From: Pseudoclavibacter caeni
GTDB taxonomy: Bacteria; Actinomycetota; Actinomycetes; Actinomycetales; Microbacteriaceae
Length of the DNA stretch: 64,000 nt
Reading direction: 5' to 3'
Assembly (NCBI RefSeq): GCF_008831125.1
Contig: NZ_WBKA01000007.1
Span: 33,610 to 97,609, forward strand
Positions 17,221 to 27,064 of this stretch are shown one piece after another (the first letter of the stretch is position 1; each line of letters begins with the position of its first letter). The notes under the pieces are model-generated. The model searched no databases and had not been told where the DNA came from. It was given only the letters and a program-made list of their open reading frames with translations. Position numbers and translations under genes: made by a program.

Positions 17221-17961
17221 ATGATCCGCGCTGTCGTCGCTCTCGCCGGCATCGGCCTCGCGCTCAGCGTCAGCCCCTCGACGCTGGCCGTGCTGCTGCT
17301 CGTGCTCGGTGCGGGGCCGGCCCAACGCACGCGCTCGCTCGCGGGGCTGTTCGGGGGCATCGTCCTCGGCAACGCCCTGCTGCTGGCGCTGCTGCGCGTG
17401 GCCACACCGCGTGCGCTCGCCGCGCTCGTTGATGCCGGGGCCGAGGAGCTCGTCTCGGCGCACTGGCTCGATCTGCTCGCGGCCGCGACGCTCGTCGTCG
17501 GCGGGCTGCTCGCCCTGCGGCGGGCCTGGCGGGTGCGGCGCCAGCGGGCCGGGCTGCGAGCCGAGGGCGGGACGGCTGCGCCGGAGGTCTCCCAGACGCC
17601 CCCGATGTCGCCGCGGCTGCGCCGGGCGGCGACCTCACCGTGGGCGCTGCTCGGCTTCGGCCTCACCGGCTCGGTGTTCACCTGGACCGGCGCCGTGCTG
17701 CTCTATGCGGCCACCCGCCTCGTGCTGGACGCCACGGACGCGCTCGTCTGGCAGTTCGCCCTGCTCGGCTGGCTGCTCGCGGTCGTCATCCTGCCCTACC
17801 TCGCGGTGGTGTGGATCTGGGACCGGGCACCGCGGGCGGCGCGGATCGTGCGCCGAGTCGCCGGCTGGCTGCTGGGCCGCGACGCGGTGGCGCTCGCTGG
17901 ATGGGCCACGCTCGCCGCCGGCGTCACGTTCGGGGCGTGGACGCTCACACGGCTGGGGTGA
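17221..17961 (+). CDS. GAP/LysE-like multi-pass membrane protein
   Basis: A 246-aa protein with six hydrophobic helices. The first (ALAGIGLALSVSPSTLAVLLLVL) resembles the first helix of GAP-family (Sap, sulfolipid-addressing) and LysE-like exporters. A basic cytoplasmic loop lies between helices 3 and 4 (around RRAWRVRRQRAGLRAEGG). The substrate is unknown. ATG 17221 is chosen because GAGGTG lies 5 nt upstream. The gene stands alone between two decaying genes. Confidence 0.7.
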   Translation: MIRAVVALAGIGLALSVSPSTLAVLLLVLGAGPAQRTRSLAGLFGGIVLGNALLLALLRVATPRALAALVDAGAEELVSAHWLDLLAAATLVVGGLLALRRAWRVRRQRAGLRAEGGTAAPEVSQTPPMSPRLRRAATSPWALLGFGLTGSVFTWTGAVLLYAATRLVLDATDALVWQFALLGWLLAVVILPYLAVVWIWDRAPRAARIVRRVAGWLLGRDAVALAGWATLAAGVTFGAWTLTRLG

Positions 17962-17992
17962 GGGTCACACGTTGAAGCGGAGCTCGATCGAG

Positions 17993-18112
17993 TCACCGCG
18001 GTTCGCGGAGCCGGTACGCGCGCACCTCTGCGAGCATCAGTTCCTTGTGCTCCTCGACCCTCCCGCGGTCCACGGGGTGCTCGACGCTGAAGTCCTTCAT
18101 TGGCATGGCCAT
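17993..18112 (-). pseudogene. Remnant of a HigA-like XRE antitoxin gene with internal deletion
   Basis: From ATG 18112 (GGAG 10 nt upstream) the 39-residue product ends in VDRGRVEEHKELMLAEVRAYRLRE and then a stop. That segment is the typical N-terminus of XRE-family antitoxins, which continue into LREAxGLTQxxLA. Here the HTH is missing. Just downstream in another frame (about 17996-17966) is GDSIELRFNV and a stop, resembling the usual C-terminal beta strand of the same family. This is best read as a gene that lost its middle. No toxin partner is adjacent. Confidence 0.5.
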
Positions 18113-18181
18113 CTCAGCCACTCTCCTGCAGCACACGCGCATCCCTGCTGTGCGTCGGGTTGCGCGTATGCTCGAACAGTC

Positions 18182-18547
18182 ATGAAGGCAATCGGCAAGG
18201 TGCTCAAGGTGATCCTCATCGGGGTCGTCGCTCTGTACGGTCTGATCTTCAGCGGCATCCGTGCCTGCTACCGTCGCTGGCCCAAGCCCACGGTGTTCAC
18301 CGGTGGCGCACTGGTGGGCGTGTTCTTCATCAGCGCGGCGGTCGCCGGCGTGCACGGGGGAGTACACGGCGAGACGACGTCGACTGCAACCGGGGTGAAC
18401 GGCACGAGTGCAGCATCCATCAGCCCGTCGGCCGAGGACGACGACGCGGTCGAGGATGCAGATGACCCCTCGGGCGCGAGCGCGACGGTGACCAGTGCGG
18501 CAGCCAATGTCAGCGCCGCTGGCCGCAGCATCCCCCGAGTCGGATGA
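18182..18547 (+). pseudogene. Small membrane protein gene, probably truncated at its 3' end
   Basis: The 121-residue product has a hydrophobic helix at about 8-24 (LIGVVALYGLIFSGI), a basic loop (RACYRRWPKP) and a second helix (VFTGGALVGVFFISAAVAGVHGG), then a Ser/Thr/Asp-rich tail. A TATGCT hexamer lies 9 nt before the ATG. The tail loses character after about 18480, exactly where the convergent FtsX-type permease gene also breaks off, so both appear to have lost their 3' ends at one junction. It resembles small actinobacterial membrane proteins that carry an extracytoplasmic domain after the helices; that domain would be lost here. Confidence 0.5.
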
Positions 18548-19795
18548 GATGGTCGGATGCACGAGGTTGATCACGAGCACGCCGATCAGCCCGACGGCCA
18601 CGCCGATGACCCCGCCGATCAGACCCTGCACGAGCGATTCGCCGGCCACCTGGCGCACGACGCGACCGTTGGACCATCCGATCGCCTTGAGCGTGCCGAA
18701 CTCCCGGGTGCGGCGGGAGACCCCTGAAATGGTGAACAGAACGGCGAGCAGCACGGCCACGGCCAGCAGGATCACCGACAGCCAGGTGCCGAGGCTCGAG
18801 ATCAGCGACGAGGCGCTCGACAGCGAGCCCGAGACGGTGGAGGCGAGATCCGACTGCGAGCTCACGGTCGCGTCGGGCAGGGCCTCCTCGATGGCCGACT
18901 GCACGCTCGAGATGTCATCGGCCGAGCTCGCCTGCACATACACTGTCGAGATCACATCGCCGGTGCCGGCCAGCGTCTGCGCTACGTCGAGCGGAATGTA
19001 GACGTTGGCGGCGGTGTCTGCATCAGAGGAGCTCGAGGTCACGATGCCGACGATCTCGAGGTCGGTGCCGCCCACGTTGATGGTGTCGCCGACGGCGAGA
19101 TCGCTGCTGGTCGCATAGGTGGAGTCGAGCACGGCCACGTTCTGGCCGGCGTCGTCGGCGTCGAGCTGGCGCCCGTCGCTGAGCGTCACCGAGGACATGG
19201 GGCCGATCTCTGTGGTGTCGGTCGAGATGCCGAGCACGGTGAACGAGTCGATGCCGAACGAGCCGCCGCCGAAGCCGCCGCCCTGGCCGCCCGACGGCGG
19301 GCCGGAGGTGCCGGAGTCGGTGCCGGAGTCGGTTGACCCCTCGGTGGGGGCGGAGGGCAGCTCGCCCGAGAAGGTGGAGTTGGTCAGGCTGAGCGCTGCG
19401 GTGGCGTTCGACACGCCGTCGACGCCGAGCACGGTGTCGAGCGTGCCGGCCTCCAGCGTCGAGCGACCCATCTCGGTGGTCAGCGTCGACTGGTTGAGCG
19501 TGGTGTTGCCCTCGCTGTCTGTGCTGCCGCCGTCTTCGCCGAAGTCGAAGGAGGGGCCGCCCTCGCGGCCGCCCTAGGTGGGCTCCGACTGCGCCCCGGT
19601 CACGGTGAGGTCTGTGCCGACGCCGTAGACGGATGCCAACGCGGTGGTCTGCGCATCCTTGACGCCTGCCGCCAGTGCGTTGACGATCACCACCAGCGCG
19701 ATCGCCAGGGCCAGCCCGGCTGCGACGATGATCGTCTGCTTCTTTCGGCCGCCGAGTTCGCGGCGTAGATAGGTCCAGACATGCACTCTCCTCAT
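18485..19795 (-). pseudogene. FtsX-family ABC transporter permease, premature stop and truncated 3' end
   Basis: The ancestral protein is a MacB/FtsX-type permease. From 19795 come MRRVHVWTYLRRELGGRKKQ (the cytoplasmic entry) and a first helix, then the periplasmic MacB-like core, a Gly-rich insert, and DLAVGDTINVGGTDLEIVGI. The FtsX domain (TRxFGTLKAIGWSNGRVVRQ) and helices 2-3 end near 18560. An in-frame TAG at 19574-19576 interrupts it (GAQSEPT*GGREGG), explainable by one C-to-T change. The fourth helix appears only in a shifted frame (LTLAAALVTVALA, about 18520-18480) before the sequence becomes that of the neighbouring gene. No partner ATPase is adjacent. Confidence 0.75.
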
Positions 19796-19949
19796 CAGGG
19801 GTCGGTTCGACCGTCGATGATGAGGCTAAAGAGGCATCTTGTCGGCACACTCGGTGAAGGTTGTGAATGGGTTGAGGTGTGGGGTGACTGCGCTGCGCGG
19901 GCTGCTGTGCAGTGGGGCGTGTGGCGGGGCGTGCGGTGGGGCGTGCGGT

Positions 19950-20020
19950 GGGGGTGAGAAATCTGCGAAAGGTGCAGTGGGGGTGAGTGTGCGTCACCCC
20001 GGCCGCACATTTTCACCCCT
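19950..20020. repeat. Palindromic GC-rich dispersed repeat, copy 1
   Basis: This copy contains GGGGGTGAGAAATCTGCG, then a stem of AAAGGTGCAGTGGGGGTGA with TCACCCCGGCCGCACATTT, closing with TCACCCC. The same element recurs at 21234-21303, 22896-22994 and 34249-34318. It overlaps the last few codons of the convergent membrane-protein gene, and this copy has the weakest stem. Confidence 0.75.
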
Positions 20021-20558
20021 GGCGCATATCGGCGTGCGGGCGCTTCGGCCAGATCGTGTAGCTTGCGGCCCAGACCACGTCGATGGCGAGTATCAGCCCG
20101 AGCACTCGCCAGGCATCGAGCAGTGGCGCAGTGGTCGTGGGGTCGCCGACGGCCAGCACGAGCAGGCCCAGCACCGCGGCGGCGATCAGCAGGGATGCGA
20201 AGGTGCGGAGAACATCCACCCAGCAGGATCTGGCATACGCCATACCGTGCAGAGCGGGTGGTCGGGGCCCGGCCTGCAGCAAATGAGTGGCCCAGCGATC
20301 GGCCCAGGCGATGAGGCGATGCCCGTAGACCACGGAGAAGCCGAGATACAGCGCCGAGAGCACGTGTGTGAAGCCGGCCTGCGCGCCGCTGCGCAGGTCG
20401 AAGTAGGTCACGGTCAGCAGCAGCAGGTCGACCAGTGGAGTGGCGGCGAGCAGCACGGCGCCGAGCCGCGGGCGGTGCAGCAGATAGCGGGAGACGAGTC
20501 CAGCGGCGATCAGCATCCAGAGGCCGATCTCGCACAGAATGATGATGGTGACGAGCAC
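20013..20558 (-). CDS. Integral membrane protein divergent from a TetR regulator
   Basis: A 181-aa protein with five hydrophobic stretches, for example VTIIILCEIGLWMLIAAGLVS at the N-terminus and LLDAWRVLGLILAIDVVWAAS near the end. GTG 20558 is the likely start: TAATAT stands 6 nt upstream with no ribosome-binding site, so it would be leaderless. The promoter lies inside a perfect operator shared with the divergent TetR gene, so it is the probable repression target. No transporter motif is recognised. Confidence 0.75.
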   Translation of the reverse strand: MLVTIIILCEIGLWMLIAAGLVSRYLLHRPRLGAVLLAATPLVDLLLLTVTYFDLRSGAQAGFTHVLSALYLGFSVVYGHRLIAWADRWATHLLQAGPRPPALHGMAYARSCWVDVLRTFASLLIAAAVLGLLVLAVGDPTTTAPLLDAWRVLGLILAIDVVWAASYTIWPKRPHADMRQG

Positions 20559-20565
20559 GGCAAGA

Positions 20566-20587
20566 TATTAGCACGACTGTGCTAATA
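20566..20587. promoter_or_regulatory. TetR-type operator between divergent genes
   Basis: TATTAGCAC (20566-20574), 4 nt, then GTGCTAATA (20579-20587) form a perfect 9-bp inverted repeat. It covers the likely -10 (TAATAT) of the membrane-protein gene and abuts the -10 (TAGACT, 20590-20595) of the regulator gene, so one dimer could repress both. Confidence 0.8.
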
Positions 20588-20589
20588 CG

Positions 20590-20595
20590 TAGACT
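20590..20595 (+). promoter_or_regulatory. -10 hexamer of the leaderless tetR-type gene
   Basis: TAGACT is followed by 6 nt and ATG 20602. The operator half-site ends 2 bp upstream of the hexamer. Confidence 0.6.
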
Positions 20596-20601
20596 GGTGT
20601 C

Positions 20602-21189
20602 ATGCCCAAGCACATCGACCATGAGCAGCGCCGTGAGCAGATCGCCGAGGCGCTGTGGCGGGTCGTCGAGCAGGAAGGCGTGGCCCAGGTCTCGGTGCGG
20701 CGCGTCGCGCAGGAGGCGGGGCTCGCTGTGGGGTCCCTCCGACACGTGTTCCCCACCCGTGCGGATCTGCTCGAGTTCTCGACAGAGCTGATGCTGCGGC
20801 GGGCCACTGAGCGCATCCGGCAGGTGACACCACACGAGGACATCGAGGAATACGCCTGCGAAGTGCTGGAGCATCTGGTGCCGCTGACCCCTGCCTCGCG
20901 CATCGAGTTCGCGGTCAATCTCGCGCTCTACGCGGAGGCTCCATCGGTTTCCCAGATCGGGGTGCTGCGCGACCGCGCTCAGCATGCGCTGCAGGAGGGG
21001 TGTCGTTTGCTGGCGCGGCGGCTCGGGGTGCCCGACGTGCGGGTCGAGTTGGAAGCGCGCCGCCTCCATGCGCTCGTGGACGGGCTGGCGCTGCATCTGA
21101 GCGGGTCTGTGGATGCGGCCGAGGCGGAGTGGGCGCGCGAGATCCTGGCTGCGGAGGTGCATCGGCTGCATGCCGCAGCTGCGGAGTGA
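20602..21189 (+). CDS. TetR/AcrR family transcriptional regulator
   Basis: A 195-aa repressor. The N-terminal HTH is RREQIAEALWRVVEQEGVAQVSVRRVAQEAGLAVGSLRHVFPTRADLL, with the family's helix 3 and the Y/H-F motif. The C-terminal helical ligand and dimer domain follows (TetR_C_6-like, with the late EARRLHALVDGLALHLS). It should bind the 9-4-9 palindrome in front of it and control itself and the divergent membrane-protein gene. The ligand is unknown. The translation is probably leaderless (TAGACT then 6 nt then ATG). Confidence 0.92.
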   Translation: MPKHIDHEQRREQIAEALWRVVEQEGVAQVSVRRVAQEAGLAVGSLRHVFPTRADLLEFSTELMLRRATERIRQVTPHEDIEEYACEVLEHLVPLTPASRIEFAVNLALYAEAPSVSQIGVLRDRAQHALQEGCRLLARRLGVPDVRVELEARRLHALVDGLALHLSGSVDAAEAEWAREILAAEVHRLHAAAAE

Positions 21190-21233
21190 CTTGGCGACGG
21201 GGATCGTCGGTGGTGTGGGCGGCAGCGTGCACT

Positions 21234-21303
21234 GGGGGTGACGAATCTGCGAAATGTGCGGTGGGGGTGAGAGCGCCTCACCCCGGCCGCACATTTTCAC
21301 CCT
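21234..21303. repeat. Palindromic GC-rich dispersed repeat, copy 2
   Basis: This copy has GGGGGTGACGAATCTGCG and the stem AAATGTGCGGTGGGGGTGA (from 21252) paired with TCACCCCGGCCGCACATTT (ending 21296). It lies just downstream of the TetR gene and could act as a terminator there. Confidence 0.8.
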
Positions 21304-21590
21304 TGGGGCGCGGCAGCGTGCAGCTTGCAGACACGGGCGCGGGGCCTGACCGCGCTGCTGCCGGCATCCGTGCTGTGGGCCGCAGCAGTGATGATCGTGA
21401 TCGTGCTGATCGTGGAGGCCACCGAGCCCCGACAGGCGTGAAGTCCGCCGGTATTGCTGATGTGCAATTCCTGAAAATCAGGCAGTACCGCGAAGAATCT
21501 GGCACGATCTGGCGACAGGTGCCGTGTTCTTGGCGGTGGTGCCGTGTTCTGGGCCACGCCGCGACCCGGCGTGGCCGTGCGGGTGGCCGC
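21304..21590 (+). other. Gene-poor stretch with a possible membrane-protein tail
   Basis: A plus-strand frame ending at TGA about 21441 reads GLTALLPASVLWAAAVMIVI followed by a short charged end, which looks like the last helix of a membrane protein without the rest of its gene. The remaining 150 bp up to the bioB stop shows no feature I can support. Confidence 0.3.
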
Positions 21591-22808
21591 TCAGCTCGCG
21601 TGTGCATCCTGCTCGACCACGAAGCCGAGCTCGTCGATCATCTGGCGGTCGGCATCCATCGTCTGCCCCTCACTGGTGAGATAGTCGCCCAGAAACACCG
21701 AGTTCGCCGCGAACAGCGCCAATGGCTGCAGTTGCCCCAGGTTCAACTCTCGGCCGCCGGCCAGTCGGATCTCGCGCCCCGGCAGCAGGTAGCGGAACAT
21801 CGCCACGATCTTCAGGCAGCGCAGGGGAGTGAGCAGGCGGCGACCGGCCAGCGGGGTGCCCTCCTGTGGGATGAGGAAGTTGATGGGCACGGAGTCGGCC
21901 TCGAGCCGGCGCAGCTCGAGGGCCACCTCGGCGAGGTCGTCGTCGTCTTCGCCCAGCCCGCAGATGATGCCGCTGCACGGCGAGATGCCGGCGCGCCTGA
22001 CCGATTCGATGGTCTCGACGCGGTCGCGGTAGGTGTGCGTGGTCACGATGCGGTCGTGGTAGCGCGGCGCCGTGTTCACGTTGTGGTTGAACCGCTCGAC
22101 GCCCGAGTCGGCGAGCACCTCGGCCTTGGCGTCATCGATCAGGCCCAGACAGGCGCACAGCTTCATCTCGGGCATCTCTTCGCGGATGCGGCGCGCGGCC
22201 GAGGCGATGCGGTCGACATCGCGACGCGAGGCCCGTCGCCCGCTCATGACCATGCAGTAGGTGCCGGCCTGCTGGGCGTGGGCGTGGCGGGCGCCCTCGA
22301 CGATGGTCTGCTCGTCGACGAGCTGGTATTCGGGCACGGGCGCGGTCGCATAGATCGACTGCGAGCAGTAGGCGCAGTCTTCGGCGCAGCGGCCGCTCTG
22401 CGCGTTGATGAGCATGTTGAGCTTGACGCTGCGGCCGTGAAAGCGGCGGCGGATGCGATAGGCGCCGGCCATCAGCTCCAGGATGTCGTCGTCGTGGCTG
22501 CGGAGGATGCGCAGGGCGTCGTCTCGGCCGGCGGGCGTGCCGGCGAGCACGCGTTCGGCGAGCCCTGTCCAGTCGTGCCCGGGCGGGGTCGTCGGGGTGG
22601 GGCGCTGCGCGCGCGGTTCGACACTCGGGCCCTCGTGCGGTCGTCGTGGATGGGCTGCGCCTGCGGTGCTCGCCACGGCTGCGGTCGGGATTGAGGTGAG
22701 CGGGCGTCCATTGCGGGTGATGCCGGGCAGCCGTGGGGCCGGGGTGGCCGGGGCGGTCGGGGCGGTCGGGGCGGGCAAGGGCGTCTGGGTGTGTTGAGGC
22801 GTGGTCAT
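21591..22808 (-). CDS. bioB: Biotin synthase
   Basis: A radical-SAM enzyme that inserts sulfur into dethiobiotin, the last step of biotin synthesis. The 4Fe-4S SAM cluster motif is CAEDCAYCSQS (about residues 143-153). Other marks are YCMVMSGR, CACLGLIDD, GVERFNHNVNTA (the YNHNLDT region) and CSGIICGLGE; the 2Fe-2S ligands include these Cys and the Arg of EIRLAGGRE. The 405-aa length exceeds the usual 330-350 because of an 85-residue Pro/Ala/Thr-rich N-terminal extension. The ATG at 22808 has AGAAGGGA about 7 nt upstream. Two tandem BioQ-like boxes precede it. No other bio gene is in the window. Confidence 0.95.
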   Translation of the reverse strand: MTTPQHTQTPLPAPTAPTAPATPAPRLPGITRNGRPLTSIPTAAVASTAGAAHPRRPHEGPSVEPRAQRPTPTTPPGHDWTGLAERVLAGTPAGRDDALRILRSHDDDILELMAGAYRIRRRFHGRSVKLNMLINAQSGRCAEDCAYCSQSIYATAPVPEYQLVDEQTIVEGARHAHAQQAGTYCMVMSGRRASRRDVDRIASAARRIREEMPEMKLCACLGLIDDAKAEVLADSGVERFNHNVNTAPRYHDRIVTTHTYRDRVETIESVRRAGISPCSGIICGLGEDDDDLAEVALELRRLEADSVPINFLIPQEGTPLAGRRLLTPLRCLKIVAMFRYLLPGREIRLAGGRELNLGQLQPLALFAANSVFLGDYLTSEGQTMDADRQMIDELGFVVEQDAHAS

Positions 22809-22836
22809 GCGGGATCCCTTCTCGTACGGGCTTACC

Positions 22837-22863
22837 TGAACGGTGTTCAGTGAACGGTGTTCA
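22837..22863. promoter_or_regulatory. Tandem BioQ-type operators upstream of bioB
   Basis: TGAACGGTGTTCA occurs at 22837-22849 and again at 22851-22863. Each is a 5-3-5 inverted repeat (TGAAC-N3-GTTCA), close to the TGAAC-N3-GTTAC consensus published for BioQ, the TetR-type biotin regulator of corynebacteria. The two boxes are 14 bp apart in phase, 29-55 bp upstream of the start codon, so repression at the promoter is likely. Confidence 0.8.
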
Positions 22864-22895
22864 GGATACACCGGGCTGCGGTGCGGCGTGCACTG

Positions 22896-22994
22896 AGGGT
22901 GAGGAATCTGCGAAATGTGCGGTGGGGGTGAGGAATCTGCGAAATGTGCGGTGGGGGCGAGTATGCGTCACCCCGGCCGCACATTTTCACCCCT
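22896..22994. repeat. Palindromic GC-rich dispersed repeat, copy 3, with internal duplication
   Basis: The left half, 29 bp from GAGGAATCTGCG to GGTGGGGG, is present twice in tandem (22901-22929 and 22930-22958, one base different). The shared right half TCACCCCGGCCGCACATTT ends at 22985. Only the inner left half can pair with the right arm in the usual spacing. Confidence 0.8.
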
Positions 22995-23106
22995 ACGGGA
23001 TGCCCCGGCCTGACAGTGCACGGCAGAGCAAATGCATGGCTGGGGGCGGAGCGTGCCCGACCAGGGCACGGGCAGCGCACATCCGATCCGGGGCTATGAT
23101 TTCAGC

Positions 23107-23200
23107 GACCCCGCGGGGGCCCTCGGGCAGAGGGCTGAGACCAGGCTGACACCGCCTGACACCGCTGAACCTGATCCGGTTGACACCGGCGTAGGAAGTG
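23107..23200 (+). ncRNA. TPP riboswitch (thi-box)
   Basis: The leader contains the conserved blocks GGGCTGAGA (23132-23140) and CTGAACCTGATCCGG followed by TTGACACCGGCGTAGGAAG (23165-23198), the pyrimidine- and pyrophosphate-sensing halves of the THI element. The P1 and variable P3 helices are GC-rich. It ends about 10 nt before the thiC start and overlaps the region of the ribosome-binding site GTGAGG, so TPP binding most likely blocks translation initiation. Confidence 0.95.
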
Positions 23201-23201
23201 A

Positions 23202-25124
<1,923 letters not shown>

Positions 25125-25139
25125 TGGGGCGTAGGCTAG

Positions 25140-25169
25140 TGTGTACACAGTGGTCATAAGTGCTATAAT
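25140..25169 (+). promoter_or_regulatory. Promoter and palindrome of the toxin-antitoxin pair
   Basis: TGTGTACACA (25140-25149) is a perfect 10-bp palindrome. It is followed at 25164-25169 by TATAAT, an exact -10, and the antitoxin ATG comes 6 nt later, so the transcript is leaderless. The palindrome occupies the -35 region and is the likely operator for the antitoxin or the complex. Confidence 0.7.
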
Positions 25170-25175
25170 CGCCGC

Positions 25176-25439
25176 ATGGAGACAGTGACCAGCCAGATGT
25201 CCACGCGCGAGCTGCGCAGCCGTCTCTCCGACGTGATCGGTCGTGCGATGTACGGCGGAGAACGCATCGGTGTGACGCGTAACGGTCGACTCGCCGCAGT
25301 GGTTCTGAGCATCGACGATCTCGAAGCACTCGAGGCCTTCGAGATGGCGCAGGACACTGCGGCCTACCGGCAGGCGAAGGCCGAGGATGACGGCCGTCGC
25401 ATCTCTCTCGACGAACTCAGGGCAGACCTGACTCAGTGA
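25176..25439 (+). CDS. Phd/YefM family antitoxin
   Basis: An 87-aa antitoxin. The N-terminal DNA-binding domain (about 1-55) reads STRELRSRLSDVIGRAMYGGERIGVTRNGRLAAVVLSIDDLEAL, the Phd/YefM pattern. The acidic C-terminus (from about 58) should wrap and neutralise the toxin. It overlaps the toxin start (GTGA) and has a leaderless TATAAT promoter with a TGTGTACACA palindrome for autorepression. Confidence 0.9.
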   Translation: METVTSQMSTRELRSRLSDVIGRAMYGGERIGVTRNGRLAAVVLSIDDLEALEAFEMAQDTAAYRQAKAEDDGRRISLDELRADLTQ

Positions 25440-25696
25440 GATACCGCGTTGACTTCACCACTGCCGCGGCACGAGAGCTGAAGAAACTGCCGCAGCAGGC
25501 GCGCAGCCGCCTCCTCTCGGCCATCGCGCAGCTGGCGACAGACCCTCGACCTCATGGTGCGCGCAAACTGGCCGGTGAGCAGACGGCCTGGCGCATCCGT
25601 GTCGGAGACCATCGGGTGATCTACGACGTGTTTGACGCACATCTGGCCGTCACGGTCGTGAGAGTGGGGCATCGTCGAGAGGTCTACCGTCGCTGA
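25436..25696 (+). CDS. RelE/ParE-superfamily toxin
   Basis: An 86-aa basic toxin with the RelE fold pattern: YRVDFTTAAARELKKLPQQARSRL at the start, the DPRPHGARKLAG block, and the terminal WRIRVGDHRVIYDVFDAHLAVTVVRVGHRREVY. The conserved Arg in the GDHRVIY and HRREVY strands suits an mRNA interferase acting at the ribosome. It is translationally coupled to the antitoxin and ends 12 bp from the convergent end of jetD. RelE rather than ParE is favoured by the Phd/YefM-type partner. Confidence 0.92.
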   Translation: MRYRVDFTTAAARELKKLPQQARSRLLSAIAQLATDPRPHGARKLAGEQTAWRIRVGDHRVIYDVFDAHLAVTVVRVGHRREVYRR

Positions 25697-25708
25697 ACCC
25701 AGCAACGG

Positions 25709-27064
25709 TCACAGAGTCTGCGGAGCAGAAGCCTTCAGTACTGCACTGGAGGCATCCACGGTCTCGTCGACCGCCGCGCGCAGCGCCTCCAGTGCGAAGT
25801 TCCAGGGGATGCGCTCCTGCTCCAGGCGCACTGAGCCCTCGTCGCGCAATACGTGAAGCGCCTGCCGCTCGGCCTCAGTCAGATGCTCGAGTGTCGCGGT
25901 GGATGGCGCAGGTTCTGGCACCCACAGGTCACGATGGGCGAGCAGCGTGTCGACGTCCATCAGCACGCTTCGAGCATGTGGCAGGTGGGCGCGCAGTCGA
26001 TTCAGGATGGCCAGCCCATGCGAGTCGAGATCGCCCCAGTACACGATCGGCGTCTGATGCAGCCAGGGGAGCTGTTCGAGCAGATCGACGGCATAGCCGC
26101 CGCCGTGCACGGCCACGGCGCCGGGCCAGTCGGGCATGGCGAGCACGCTCTCGAGGTTCTCGAACACGAAGGCCACGCTCGGATGCAGCGGCAGCCGGGC
26201 GAGTTCGGCGGGCGGCGCGGCGAGATCATGCGGCATCATCGAGAACGCCAGACCATCCACTGTGCCTGTGCCTGTGCCTGAGGCGTCTGCATGCAGCACC
26301 GCGTCATCGAGCACGCGCAGCCGGATGCGCGGGTCGGCGTCGACGATGGGCAGCGGCCCGGGGTGGGCGACCTCGACCAGCTTCGCCACCGTGCCGCGGT
26401 GACGCCCGAACCACTTGGTGTCGACCCCGCGCACCGGCAGCTGTCGTGGGCGCAGCGCCTCGCTCGGATGCTCGAGCAGCCACGCGACCACGTCGCGCAG
26501 CCTGCCGAAGTCGTCGTCGCCCAGAGCGAGCACGCTTGAGCCGACTCGCCGCAGCGCGGCGGTCACGGAGTCGTCGCCGGCACCTGGCCGGGGCTGGTCG
26601 ACCTCGGGCTGGTCATTGTGTCGCCGCTCGTGACCAGGTGGGAGGGCCTGCGCCGGGGCAGAGGCCGTACTGCTGAAACCATCGAGCAGACCACGCAGCG
26701 CACTGTCGCGCTCGACGAGCACCTTGAGACTGCGCTGCAGTGAGTCGCCGGCAAATGCACCGATGACGGCCCGCCCGTTCAGATCGAGCGCGGTGGGGAT
26801 GCGCTGCGCGCCGAGCCGGTGCCAGTTGCGAATCGCCCAGTGCAGCACGATGCCGTCGGGCAGCTGCTCGGCGAATCGCGCCCATTCCCGCGCCCAAGCT
26901 GCGGCACCGGCTTCATCGGTGCGGGCCTGGGCCTCGGTCGGCGGTTGCAGTGCGATGTGCACGGTGAGTGCGGCGGCCTCGATCGGCGTCAGCGCAGCCC
27001 AGGCGTGCAGGTTGTGCTTCAGCCGCTCGCGCACGAGGCCCCGGGCGTCACTCAGGCTGCGCAT
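25709..27064 (-). CDS. jetD: Wadjet nuclease subunit JetD (DUF3322/DUF2220)
   Basis: The topoisomerase-VI-like nuclease of the Wadjet anti-plasmid complex, 451 aa, which cuts circular DNA after the SMC motor has stalled on it. The N-terminal half is the DUF3322 arm. The C-terminal Toprim-like domain (about residues 290-450) shows VFVFENLESVLAMP with the catalytic Glu, then YWGDLDSHGLAILNRLR with the metal-binding acidic cluster (about 340-346). The start at 27064 overlaps the jetC stop by 17 bp. It is the last gene of the jetABCD operon. Converges with the RelE-type toxin gene 12 bp away. Confidence 0.93.
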   Translation of the reverse strand: MRSLSDARGLVRERLKHNLHAWAALTPIEAAALTVHIALQPPTEAQARTDEAGAAAWAREWARFAEQLPDGIVLHWAIRNWHRLGAQRIPTALDLNGRAVIGAFAGDSLQRSLKVLVERDSALRGLLDGFSSTASAPAQALPPGHERRHNDQPEVDQPRPGAGDDSVTAALRRVGSSVLALGDDDFGRLRDVVAWLLEHPSEALRPRQLPVRGVDTKWFGRHRGTVAKLVEVAHPGPLPIVDADPRIRLRVLDDAVLHADASGTGTGTVDGLAFSMMPHDLAAPPAELARLPLHPSVAFVFENLESVLAMPDWPGAVAVHGGGYAVDLLEQLPWLHQTPIVYWGDLDSHGLAILNRLRAHLPHARSVLMDVDTLLAHRDLWVPEPAPSTATLEHLTEAERQALHVLRDEGSVRLEQERIPWNFALEALRAAVDETVDASSAVLKASAPQTL

